From Candidatus Butyricimonas faecavium (GTDB lineage Bacteria; Bacteroidota; Bacteroidia; Bacteroidales; Marinifilaceae), in NCBI GenBank assembly GCA_944321125.1, contig CALUKD010000002.1, forward strand, positions 248,001 through 312,000: a stretch of 64,000 nt of DNA, in the 5' to 3' direction. The notes under the pieces were generated by a model that did not search any database, was not told where the DNA came from, and saw nothing but the letters and a program-made list of their open reading frames with translations. Both the position numbers and the translations under genes were made by a program. Below, piece after piece: positions 52,324 to 60,628 of the stretch (position 1 is the first letter of the stretch; each line of letters opens with the position of its first letter).

Positions 52324-53310
52324 ATGAAAAAAAATCTTTTTTTTGTGGGAATTGCTGCCGCCGCAATGCTGGTAAGTTGCAGCAATGATGAGACCGTGGA
52401 AATACCTCAGTCGAAGGCTATCAAGTTTGAGAATTTCGTGAATACGAGTACACGTGGTATCGCTGATGACATCACAAAAGACAATATCACGAACTTTAGT
52501 GTGTATGGTTTTATGACAAATGTCTCAGGACAGATTTTCACCAACGAAGCTGTCATAGGTGGAGGATCTGATTGGAACTATACAAACACACAGTATTGGG
52601 CTTCCGACAAGGATTATTGGTTCTCTGCCATTGCTCCTACTACAGGTGCGCAGTGGACTTATGACGTGAACAATACCACCGAGGGCGGTATCATCACTTT
52701 CGAGAACAAAGATGGTAAACAGGACTTGCTCTATGCTTATTCAGGCAAGATTCATTGTAATGATCCCTCACTTCAAGACAAAGTAGGTTTTACTTTCAAT
52801 CACTTGCTGTCGCGTGTAAAATTCAACTTCACTAACAATATGGGTAACAATAATACCAAGTTGGTAGTGAAAGACGTGACAATTACTGATGCAAATGGAA
52901 AAGCCACTTGCGATGTTTCAAAGAGCGAAAAAGTTTGGACACTTACCGAAGACAACACAACAGGTAATCTGGTATTCGATGCTGTTCCTGATGAAGAAAC
53001 TAAGATTGAGAACAACAAATCAATCGCTACAGACCACAAGTATATGATTCCGCAGAATCAGGCATATAAACTTACTTTCACTGTAGAGATGTATCAGGGT
53101 GAAGTGCTTGCCAATACTTATACCCATACGGATATAGTTGTTCCTCAAACGAACATGGTTGCCGGTAATAGCTATGTGTTCAATGCTACATTGAATTCGG
53201 AGAACATCGATCCGGAAGGCAAACTTTATCCTATCGAATTCACAGTAACCGATATTCCTGAATGGAATGACGAATGGGAAGCTGGCGCAGTAACTGTTCC
53301 TGAAATGTAA
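52324..53310 (+). CDS. Fimbrillin family lipoprotein (probable shaft subunit)
   Basis: A 328-residue lipoprotein precursor: signal peptide ending MLVSC, then SNDETVEIP and the segment KAIKFENFVNTSTRG, a fimbrillin hallmark that also includes an Arg-containing site (TSTRG) where gingipain-like proteases cleave in Porphyromonas. The N- and C-terminal transthyretin-like domains end in VTDIPEWNDEWEAG. Such subunits polymerise by donor-strand exchange. It is more AT-rich than its neighbours. It lies 50 bases after DUF5119. Confidence 0.87.
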   Translation: MKKNLFFVGIAAAAMLVSCSNDETVEIPQSKAIKFENFVNTSTRGIADDITKDNITNFSVYGFMTNVSGQIFTNEAVIGGGSDWNYTNTQYWASDKDYWFSAIAPTTGAQWTYDVNNTTEGGIITFENKDGKQDLLYAYSGKIHCNDPSLQDKVGFTFNHLLSRVKFNFTNNMGNNNTKLVVKDVTITDANGKATCDVSKSEKVWTLTEDNTTGNLVFDAVPDEETKIENNKSIATDHKYMIPQNQAYKLTFTVEMYQGEVLANTYTHTDIVVPQTNMVAGNSYVFNATLNSENIDPEGKLYPIEFTVTDIPEWNDEWEAGAVTVPEM

Positions 53311-53442
53311 AGACAAGACAAAATGTATATACCTTGCTATAAGGTATAATTTTGCATAGGGTGTAAGGGGTTGAATGTTCCCCTTACACTCACTAATAGC
53401 CGGAGAATAGCGTTCCGGACAAGTAACTAAAAAAAGAAGGCA

Positions 53443-55680
53443 ATGAACGGACATAAGAAAAGGACGAACTTAACGGCAAACGGCATGGCGGCAGTGCTGT
53501 CATGTCTGCTGTTTTTCTCTTGCAATAACGAGGACTTTCTCGAAAATAACGGCAGTATTACCGGAAATGCTTGTGATAATATTTGTTTTGGAATCTCTCC
53601 TGACGGGAATGTGCAGGCTAGAGGAAATAATACTATTAGTGGTGAGGATGGATACACTTCCGAACGGTTTGTATTGCGGTCACTGAACTCGGCAGATACG
53701 CTTTGTGTCCGTGCCATTGTTTCCGAGGGTATTCATTCACCCGTTTTCGGGGATAGACAGGTCGTAACACGGGGCACACCTGTCACGGAAAATAACTTTT
53801 ATGATTCATTCCACGTGCTGGCCTATTGGAAAAAGAACGGAACTCTGGTCAAAGAGCAGTTTTATATGGATGCTGATGTCACTAAGAAGGAAAACAACCT
53901 ATGGAGTAGTACCGATACTTATTATTGGCCGGGAGCCGAACATACCCTTCAGTTCTATGCGTGGGCACCCGTTTCCGGAGCTTTCGAGACAACACCGGCG
54001 ACTCCCGAAAACACGAAGCTAACATATACTGTTCCTTCGGATGCAGCCGACCAGAAAGATATTGTAGTGGCAAGTCCAGAAGAAACGCCCGGAGACCATA
54101 ATGCGGCGCAGTCGCTTACGTTCAATCATATCTGTACCGCCGTGCGTTTCGTGACCGGCAGCCAGATGCAGCCCGGAACGATTAAAAGCGTGGCCTTGAA
54201 GGGCGTTCAATACAAAGGAACCTACGACTTGACCACCGGAGAATGGATACCTGACAGCGAGGTCTTTGGTTTCACGCAGTCGTTGGATAAAGAGATGAGT
54301 GGAAACGAGACAGACGGAACGGAAGTTGCCACGGGCGAAGCCACGTTCATGATGCTACCACAAACCTTGCCGACAGGCGCGGAGGTGGAAGTGGTGTTCG
54401 CCGATGGAGTGACAGGTGAAAATCGCACTCTCGAAGCTCCCGTTGCAGGAATGGAATGGCCTCAAGGGAAAACGGTTACTTACAAGTTGTCCATTTCGCC
54501 GGAATACGAGTTTAAGTTGGAAAATGAAAATCCTGTATTAGATGCGCATTACGACATTCTTTTAACAAAACTGATCGTGTCCGATATCCCGGCAGGTAAG
54601 GCATGGACGGTTACTGCTCCAACCCTGAATGATGAAAAGGTCACTATTCAGAAACAAGACGATATGAACAGCTATGCCAAGCAAGGTTATTGGACGGCCA
54701 ATTATGCACGTGGAACAATAAGTGGTGAACTCGAAATTACCGGTAGCGCACGAGGCGAGACAGTCTATCAAGGTACGGGAAGCGGCGAGTTTCCGATTGC
54801 GATTTTCGTGCCGGAGAATATTGGCGAGGAGTCGCGTACAGTCGAGTTGTCTGTTAGGCTTGACGGCAGTGATGACATCGTACAGACATTGACCCTTATC
54901 CAGCTTGCTCTCGCTTGGTATGGCAATGGTATCGGTTGCGAACGGATAGAAAGCGAACAAGTTCCGTGGGGGTTCTATTGGGATAAGAATTTCAAAATAA
55001 TCTATAATCTGGAAAGTTGCAACAACGATGACAGAATAAGTATCAGACGGTATATTGAATGGACTCAAGGATTGCACGACGCAAGTAATTGGCCTATTAT
55101 TGGTTGGCTTATTAGATTGATTTTCGGGGATGACATACCCGATTTGTCTTTTGTGGAGATGGAAACATCGGGTATCTTATGGGAGACAAAAGCGGATAAG
55201 ATAACCATCAATCTAGGTTCACTATCGACCGAAGGTATTGCCGAGAGTACGGCCGACGGGGTACAGAATACGCGCGAGATATATAATTTCAATGGTATTC
55301 AGTTTGTGAATGAGATAATCAACCGGATACAAAATATCCCCGGTTATAAGTTGGAAACAGAGGGTGAAGGTGTGTTCCCTACGAACAACGCAAGTATCGT
55401 CTGCATGAAATTGAACAGTTGGGACATTATCGAAGCACAGAATGAAGAAATCCTCTCGTTGACGGGCGGTGCTGATGTTATGGATCCGAAGTGGTACCTT
55501 CCCGCACAGGATGAAATATCGGGTATATCGGATGAAGAGTATCCTTTAGAAGACGATCATTGGACTTCTACGGCAGTAAAAAACGACAATCAGCATGCTT
55601 ACAAGTATTCGCCCGACGGTACATTATCCGAGGAGTTACGTGATGCCGAGTTGAAAGTCCGTGCCGTACGTAAAAAATAG
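53443..55680 (+). CDS. Large fimbrillin-family protein with FISUMP/DUF1566-like C-terminus (probable tip adhesin)
   Basis: A 745-residue lipoprotein (signal peptide ending FFSC). Residues about 30-350 are fimbrillin-like (ATEHTLQFYAWAPV-type core, LTFNHICTAVRF, MMLPQTLP). A beta-sandwich middle follows (about 350-490). The final 250 residues, ending WYLPAQDEISGI ... DHWTSTAVK ... KVRAVRKK, match the pattern WYLPsqdE...WsST...vRaVR of the FISUMP/DUF1566 lectin-like domain. A modular tip adhesin binding a glycan or protein is the best guess. It is the last gene of the operon. Confidence 0.82.
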   Translation: MNGHKKRTNLTANGMAAVLSCLLFFSCNNEDFLENNGSITGNACDNICFGISPDGNVQARGNNTISGEDGYTSERFVLRSLNSADTLCVRAIVSEGIHSPVFGDRQVVTRGTPVTENNFYDSFHVLAYWKKNGTLVKEQFYMDADVTKKENNLWSSTDTYYWPGAEHTLQFYAWAPVSGAFETTPATPENTKLTYTVPSDAADQKDIVVASPEETPGDHNAAQSLTFNHICTAVRFVTGSQMQPGTIKSVALKGVQYKGTYDLTTGEWIPDSEVFGFTQSLDKEMSGNETDGTEVATGEATFMMLPQTLPTGAEVEVVFADGVTGENRTLEAPVAGMEWPQGKTVTYKLSISPEYEFKLENENPVLDAHYDILLTKLIVSDIPAGKAWTVTAPTLNDEKVTIQKQDDMNSYAKQGYWTANYARGTISGELEITGSARGETVYQGTGSGEFPIAIFVPENIGEESRTVELSVRLDGSDDIVQTLTLIQLALAWYGNGIGCERIESEQVPWGFYWDKNFKIIYNLESCNNDDRISIRRYIEWTQGLHDASNWPIIGWLIRLIFGDDIPDLSFVEMETSGILWETKADKITINLGSLSTEGIAESTADGVQNTREIYNFNGIQFVNEIINRIQNIPGYKLETEGEGVFPTNNASIVCMKLNSWDIIEAQNEEILSLTGGADVMDPKWYLPAQDEISGISDEEYPLEDDHWTSTAVKNDNQHAYKYSPDGTLSEELRDAELKVRAVRKK

Positions 55681-55705
55681 ACTTTTCAACAATACCTCTT
55701 AAACG

Positions 55706-55750
55706 AATGGCTTCTTTTTTCAGCATTAGAAAAGGGGAGCCATTTTTCGA
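55706..55750 (+). terminator. Terminator of the fimbrial operon
   Basis: AATGGCT (55706-55712) pairs with AGCCATT (55738-55744), the interior also pairs partly (TTCTTTTTTC with GAAAAGGGGA), and TTTTT follows. It adjoins the right inverted repeat. Confidence 0.82.
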
Positions 55751-55799
55751 ATTTTTTGTGAATTCGTATCCCTAAAGTAAGGTAGGCAAATATAAATAT
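55748..55799 (-). repeat. Right inverted repeat of the recombinase-fimbria unit
   Basis: Inverted counterpart of 48152-48204: the 19-bp block at 55748-55766 and the 17-bp block at 55783-55799 are exact. Its TATATTTG -7 box points leftward into the unit. Confidence 0.88.
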
Positions 55800-56205
55800 T
55801 TTGTTGCATTGTAGAAGTAGGTGAATATTGTATAATCTCTACGATTTAGAATTAAAAATGCAAGTTCGTAAATGGAGTTTTATAAGTTTTGATAAAAAGA
55901 GATCTTTCTTCTGAATAGCTCAATAGCTGGTAGTTGTAGAAGAAAAAAGGATGAGGAGAAAATCAAATAGTGTAATAATGCAATATAAATTAGTATATTT
56001 TGGAATATAATTAATACACATTTGGATGTATAATAAAAATATACTAACTTGTGTCCGAGTATTGTGGGTAAAGTGAGAGTACAAATATTAATGAGAACGG
56101 ATGGTATATGACCTTGGAAATTCTGTGACACATGAGGAGATTTTTCGGTCGGTAAACAAGTGTTTTGATGGTGGTAAAAGTTGGAAATTAAAAAAAGATA
56201 AAACA

Positions 56206-56478
56206 ATGATGAGTGAGGATAAATTGGTAAATATTGATACTGAAAAATTACGGAAAGAGGTCGAAATATTGTTCGAGGATAAGGAGAAAAGAGAATTCTT
56301 CATACAAATGTTGGCAGTGAGTGTCAAGGAAACAAGCGAGTTGTTGAATATGGTTACTCTAATGCTTGAATCTCCAGAAATATTGCAGAATCCAGAGTCT
56401 AAAATGAAAATATGTGAATTCCTGAAAAAACATAAGGATATTATTGCCGGTTTATCAAAGAGGATGCAAATGTTTTAA
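56206..56478 (+). CDS. Hypothetical small protein (90 aa)
   Basis: From the ATG at 56206 (MMSEDKLVNIDTEKLRKEVEIL) the product is 90 residues, acidic and mostly helical, without signal peptide. An upstream ATG at 56101 would add 35 residues of uncertain reality. I recognise no family. It has heptad-like leucines (ELLNMVTLMLESPEIL), suggesting a helical bundle. It stands alone between the fimbrial unit and the broken transporter. Confidence 0.6.
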   Translation: MMSEDKLVNIDTEKLRKEVEILFEDKEKREFFIQMLAVSVKETSELLNMVTLMLESPEILQNPESKMKICEFLKKHKDIIAGLSKRMQMF

Positions 56479-56488
56479 TCGTTTGATC

Positions 56489-57425
56489 TTAAGATTTGTT
56501 TGTAACTACTTTCTCTTTTTTCTTTTTGTTTATCAAAGCGAATCCTGCAATGATTAATACTAAAGCGATTGGATCATGCCATGAGAATTTTTGGAGACCG
56601 AGCGATATTGACACGATAGCTCCGGTGATGGGGAGAAGGTAGATATATACGCTTTCCACGAAGGGCGAAATGTATAACAGTGCTTTTAAATTTAGAAAGT
56701 AAGCTATCAGCGTGGCGAAAACAAGTACGAAACCGAGTTCTAGCCAGATATGTACAGGGGGCTTCTGACGTGAATAGCGGAGCTTTGAGGACTTGGAGCA
56801 AACCGAAAGGAAGTACGAGAATAAAGGCTGCCAAGCTCATCCAACGCATCACGATGACCGAGTTGAATTTCTGGATATAGGGTTTGATTAATATGAGATA
56901 AAGTGCGGTGAAAATCGAGGAGATGAAAATTAGAACGTCTCCTGTGAATGAATCCTTTACCGTTTCTGCGTGTGGAATGATCGAAACATAAAGAGTGCCT
57001 GCAAGTCCTAGAATAATGCCGATGGCCTTGTAACGATTGAAGTCTGCGTGAAGAATCAATACGGCGAGGGCGATCACGATGATGGGTTGTACAGTACGGA
57101 TAACAAAAGCATCCACGGGTCCCGTGATATTCAAACCGTTGATATATAGCAGTAGGTTACCTCCAATACCTAGAAGTCCTCCTAGCATCATCATGAAGAT
57201 GTCTTTTCTTTTGGGTTTTGATTGTTGTTTGTTTGCCGGAATAAAAAGGGAGATTATCCAGAAACCGAAAGCCATGACTGAGCAACGAATTAACACGAGA
57301 CCATGAGGTTCGATCCATTCTGGCATGAGGATCTTCATGAAGTTCGTGTTAAAGCTATATATAATAATTGTTGACAAGACCATGAGATGACCGATGATCT
57401 CTTTGGGCTTTTGAGTTGTTTCCAT
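56489..57425 (-). pseudogene. EamA/DMT-family transporter, frameshifted
   Basis: The intact frame runs from 57425 and encodes the first eight or so hydrophobic helices of a drug/metabolite transporter (METTQKPKEIIGHLM ... LPFGLLQVLKAP). Near 56757-56778 the frame is lost. The other frame then continues the family sequence (KPPVHIWLELGFVLVFATLIAYFL ... in short, the last two helices) to a stop at 56489-56491 with a lysine-rich tail. A one-base gain or two-base loss beside a run of five G (56757-56761) would explain it. It may be a true mutation, a phase-variable tract or a sequencing error. Confidence 0.88.
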
Positions 57426-57534
57426 TGGTGTTATTATTTTTCGTGGTAAACGGAAACTTCTCGGATAAAGTTTGAGCCGAGCTTATAAATTATATTAAAA
57501 ACTCAAACACTTGGTTGTGATAGCGGATCGTGTA

Positions 57535-58806
57535 TTAATTGTATATATTCAGTGCGGTATCGCTTGCTGGGACCGGTTCTTTTTTTATGGAGAAATGAAA
57601 CCGGGTTCCACGCCCTTCTGAGGAGGTAAATTGAATGGTTCCGCCCATAGCTTCAATGTATGCCTTACAGATGGACAGACCTAGTCCGGGGCCATCGGTA
57701 AAGGTGTTTGCCTTGTAGAATCTCTCGAAGAGATATGTGTGTATTCTAGGTGGCATCCCTGATCCCGTGTCTTCCACGGTGAAGTTAACCATGTTTTGTT
57801 TTTCATCCACAGAATAGGTAAGCTTGATGTGTCCTTTGTTTGTAAACTTCTGAGCGTTAGACAGGAGATTGAGAATTACTTGATACAATTTTTGTTGATC
57901 CGTGTATACAAGGAGATTTGGAGAACCTCCTTCTAGGTACAATTCTACGTTCGGGTGGGTATTGTTCATTCGAAGGAGGATAATATCCCGACAGAACTCG
58001 TGCAGGCAGAACGTTGCCATTTGTAGGTCAATCTTGTGTGCATCGATCCGGGCCAATCGTAACACGTCGTTTACCACGTGTGAGAGTTGGTCGGAATGTT
58101 CGTATATAAGATTCATGTACTCGTTCTGTTGGTTAGATGTCAGTGTTTTATCCGTGCTTATCAAGTTGGTCCAGCCTAAAATGCAGTTTAACTGGTCGTT
58201 AATTTCGTTACTCAGTTTTTCGAGAAACGAGAATTTTGACTTTTCAATCCGTTCTGTTTTGGCTAGAGCATCTTGTAAGCGAATTTGGGCCTGTTTTAGT
58301 TCCGTGATGTCATGAATGGTAATTAACATTTCCGGATAGTTATGAATGTTCATGTACGAACCGGAAACAGTAACATTGCATTTCAAGGTTTTCTTATCCG
58401 ATTGGCACAGATTTATGGTAGCTTCTAGGTTAGAAAAGTCCTTTTTCGTTTTAAATGCTTCCGTTATTGCCTGTCTGATGGGACATGTCTTGCAAAGTTC
58501 TCCATTACCGCAGCCCTTACTCAAGGAATTGATGCAATTAAGTAATTCCCCGACTCTTTTAGGTTGTCTGAAGTTTTGAGAATCTGTAATTGCATAATAG
58601 TTTGTATTTTTTACGATAAAGTCTTTGTCAATGACGAGAATATAGGACTTTATGTGTTGTAAAATAAAATTGAATAGTGTCTCAGAAGTTTTAATTTCTC
58701 TTTTTTTATCGCTAATAACTTGTTTCGCCCGTATATACTTATATAAAATAAACAGGATTACACATATTAGTATTGCGATTATGATGTAATATTTCATGTT
58801 GCACAC
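57535..58806 (-). CDS. Membrane PAS sensor histidine kinase with degenerate H-box
   Basis: A 423-residue protein with one N-terminal transmembrane helix (about 4-26), a PAS domain (about 40-180) containing a cysteine cluster GCGNGELCKTCPIRQAI, and the kinase core. The HisKA region reads FLEKLSNEINDQLN: the phospho-acceptor His is replaced by Asn200, and the following RTPL is also lost. The ATPase domain looks intact (N box LLSNAQKFTNKG, G1 EDTGSGMP, G2 GPGLGLSICKAY, TRFHFSI). No response regulator is adjacent. It is probably a pseudokinase or a phosphatase-type sensor, or a decaying gene. Confidence 0.87.
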   Translation of the reverse strand: MCNMKYYIIIAILICVILFILYKYIRAKQVISDKKREIKTSETLFNFILQHIKSYILVIDKDFIVKNTNYYAITDSQNFRQPKRVGELLNCINSLSKGCGNGELCKTCPIRQAITEAFKTKKDFSNLEATINLCQSDKKTLKCNVTVSGSYMNIHNYPEMLITIHDITELKQAQIRLQDALAKTERIEKSKFSFLEKLSNEINDQLNCILGWTNLISTDKTLTSNQQNEYMNLIYEHSDQLSHVVNDVLRLARIDAHKIDLQMATFCLHEFCRDIILLRMNNTHPNVELYLEGGSPNLLVYTDQQKLYQVILNLLSNAQKFTNKGHIKLTYSVDEKQNMVNFTVEDTGSGMPPRIHTYLFERFYKANTFTDGPGLGLSICKAYIEAMGGTIQFTSSEGRGTRFHFSIKKEPVPASDTALNIYN

Positions 58807-58972
58807 TTCTTGTAATTCACCACAAAGTTGTTAAAATTCATCGATGTTCCAAAGGATGGGGTTATAAATTTCTATATTTTTTGAAAAATTGTTCTGTCGT
58901 AAATAATCCTTTCTTGTGATATTATTGTTTCTTGTATTGGTGTGTGGGTGTTTGCCTATAGAGGAAATTGTG

Positions 58973-59238
58973 TCAAAGTAGATATTCATATTCTTTATGA
59001 CGAGCCACGTATATGCGGGCAAAAGGACAAGTTATGCTGATCTTCAAATGATTTTCTCGGGCATACTCCAACGTTTCTTTCACGAGTTTAGCCCCGTAAC
59101 CCTTATTTTGTAAAGGTTTTGGAACGAATGTATGTAAAATGTTAATTCCCTCGTTAAAGGGTTTGTATTCTATGACAGCCGACTTCCGTTTTCGATGAGT
59201 TCGAACACATGTCTGGTTTTATCATGTATAATTTCCAT
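58973..59238 (-). pseudogene. Small GNAT-family N-acetyltransferase (YidJ-like), frameshifted
   Basis: On the minus strand MEIIHDKTRHVFELIENG is followed, after a shift of one base, by KSAVIEYKPFNEGINILHT, FVPKPLQNKGYGAKLVKETL and CPFARIYVARHKEYEY to a stop at 58973. NKGYGAKLV is the acetyl-CoA-binding loop (QxxGxG/A-like) of the small GNAT group. The defect is loss of one A in an A3 run (GGAAAG expected, GGAAG seen, near 59183-59187). Without it the product would be about 88 residues. Confidence 0.85.
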
Positions 59239-59766
59239 GTTTCGAGTATTTTGGGGTTTATAAATTTCTTATATATACGATAAAAGAGCAGGTGCTGTTT
59301 CAAACTTTTTATTAAAAATTATTTGTTGAAGGAGAGGATACTGGCTGGATATGGCGTATACTGGTGATGAGGCTTTGATTGTTTATAATTACGTGTTTTG
59401 AGATATTGATTGTGAGAATTTTGATATTTATTCTCTTATTTATGATTTATTTTCATAATCTTAGGGTAGATTTCTCGTATAATTGTATAATTTTATAACA
59501 CTCCCGCATGGATGAGATGCAGACTATTACGTGAATTGTAATTGTTTATTTAATACATTATAAGTCATGAAACAAGCATCGGCATAAAACCTTTCAGGGC
59601 GAGTGAGTTGGGTGATTATCTAATGGATACCTTGGGGTGTGAATGGTCTGAGAGTGTAAAAAAAGATACTTGATAAAGGAGACGTATATTTTTGTGAAAG
59701 AGGCTGTTTGGGAAATTGTTATGGAGTGAACTTTTCCGACAGATCCTTTATATAAAGTTAAAACCA
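59239..59766. other. AT-rich gap, no confident gene
   Basis: No supported coding sequence. A 30-codon open stretch near 59580-59672 ends SELGDYLMDTLGCEWSES and could be a remnant, but I recognise nothing. Confidence 0.55.
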
Positions 59767-60327
59767 ATGAAGACAGAGAAAGAGAAAATGCTTACTGGAG
59801 AGCTATACAATGCTACGGATCCCGTGTTATACGAGGAGAGAATGCGGGCTAAGGAATTGTTATTCGATTATAATCATACTCGGCCTTCCGAGAAAGAAGT
59901 TAGGGAGCGAATCCTACGGGAATTGCTAGGATGTACGGGAAACGAGTTTCTGATCGAACAACCGTTTAATTGTGATTACGGGTATAATATTCGTATCGGG
60001 GAAAATTTCTATGCTAATGTGGGATGTACAATTCTTGATGTGGCTCCAGTGACGATAGGTAATAACGTGATGCTTGCACCGAACGTGAATATATACACGG
60101 CAGGGCACCCGTTGGATGCAGAGATTCGTAATTCTGGATTGGAATACGCTTATCCGGTAAATATCGGAGATAATGTTTGGGTTGGAGGAAATGTGACGAT
60201 TGTACCAGGAGTGACGATTGGTGCTAACTCTGTGATCGGGGCAGGAAGTGTTGTGACGAAAGATATTCCGGCTAATGTGGTTGCTGTAGGTAATCCTTGT
60301 CGGGTAGTTAGAAAAATTCTGAAATAG
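59767..60327 (+). CDS. Sugar O-acetyltransferase (maltose/galactoside acetyltransferase-like)
   Basis: A left-handed beta-helix acetyltransferase of 186 residues. The start at ATG 59767 (MKTEKEKMLTGELYNATD) matches the family N-terminus; an ATG at 59716 adds 17 atypical residues. The N-terminal cap (LTGELYNATDPVLYEERMRAKELL) and hexapeptide repeats (IRIGENFYANVG, IGDNVWVGGNVTIVPGVTIG) are clear. His in AGHPLD is the catalytic residue. It transfers acetyl from acetyl-CoA to a sugar hydroxyl. The natural acceptor is unknown. Confidence 0.92.
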   Translation: MKTEKEKMLTGELYNATDPVLYEERMRAKELLFDYNHTRPSEKEVRERILRELLGCTGNEFLIEQPFNCDYGYNIRIGENFYANVGCTILDVAPVTIGNNVMLAPNVNIYTAGHPLDAEIRNSGLEYAYPVNIGDNVWVGGNVTIVPGVTIGANSVIGAGSVVTKDIPANVVAVGNPCRVVRKILK

Positions 60328-60628
60328 AGATAACTGTAAATAGAATTGTTTTATTATCCACGAAATGGAGAATATGGATAAAATAATTTAAATCCCGGAG
60401 AATATAAGGCAAGAACATATTTGTTGTACCATGTCCGACAAGAAAGACGGGGGATGGTACGGAGGCTGAGAAAGAGGGATTAACGTGTCATCGCATGAAA
60501 AAAGAGCTGGATGTTCGGGTAAAGTTTTTATCGACTATTATTGGCTGAAATGCCTGGCTACCTATTGGGTTGGACTGTTTATGTTCATGAAGTATCTATA
60601 GGTAGCAAGGCGTTTAAAGGCACGGTTA
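60328..60628. other. Gap with no confident gene
   Basis: No supported gene. A short open stretch ending near 60600 (YYWLKCLATYWVGLFMFM) looks membrane-like and could be a remnant. No repeats or hairpins stand out. Confidence 0.5.

Larger units (their letters stand above)
55681..56205. other. Gap after the fimbrial operon
   Basis: I see no coding sequence. It contains the operon terminator (55706-55750) and the right inverted repeat (55748-55799). The rest (55800-56205) is AT-rich with no recognised element. Confidence 0.7.
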
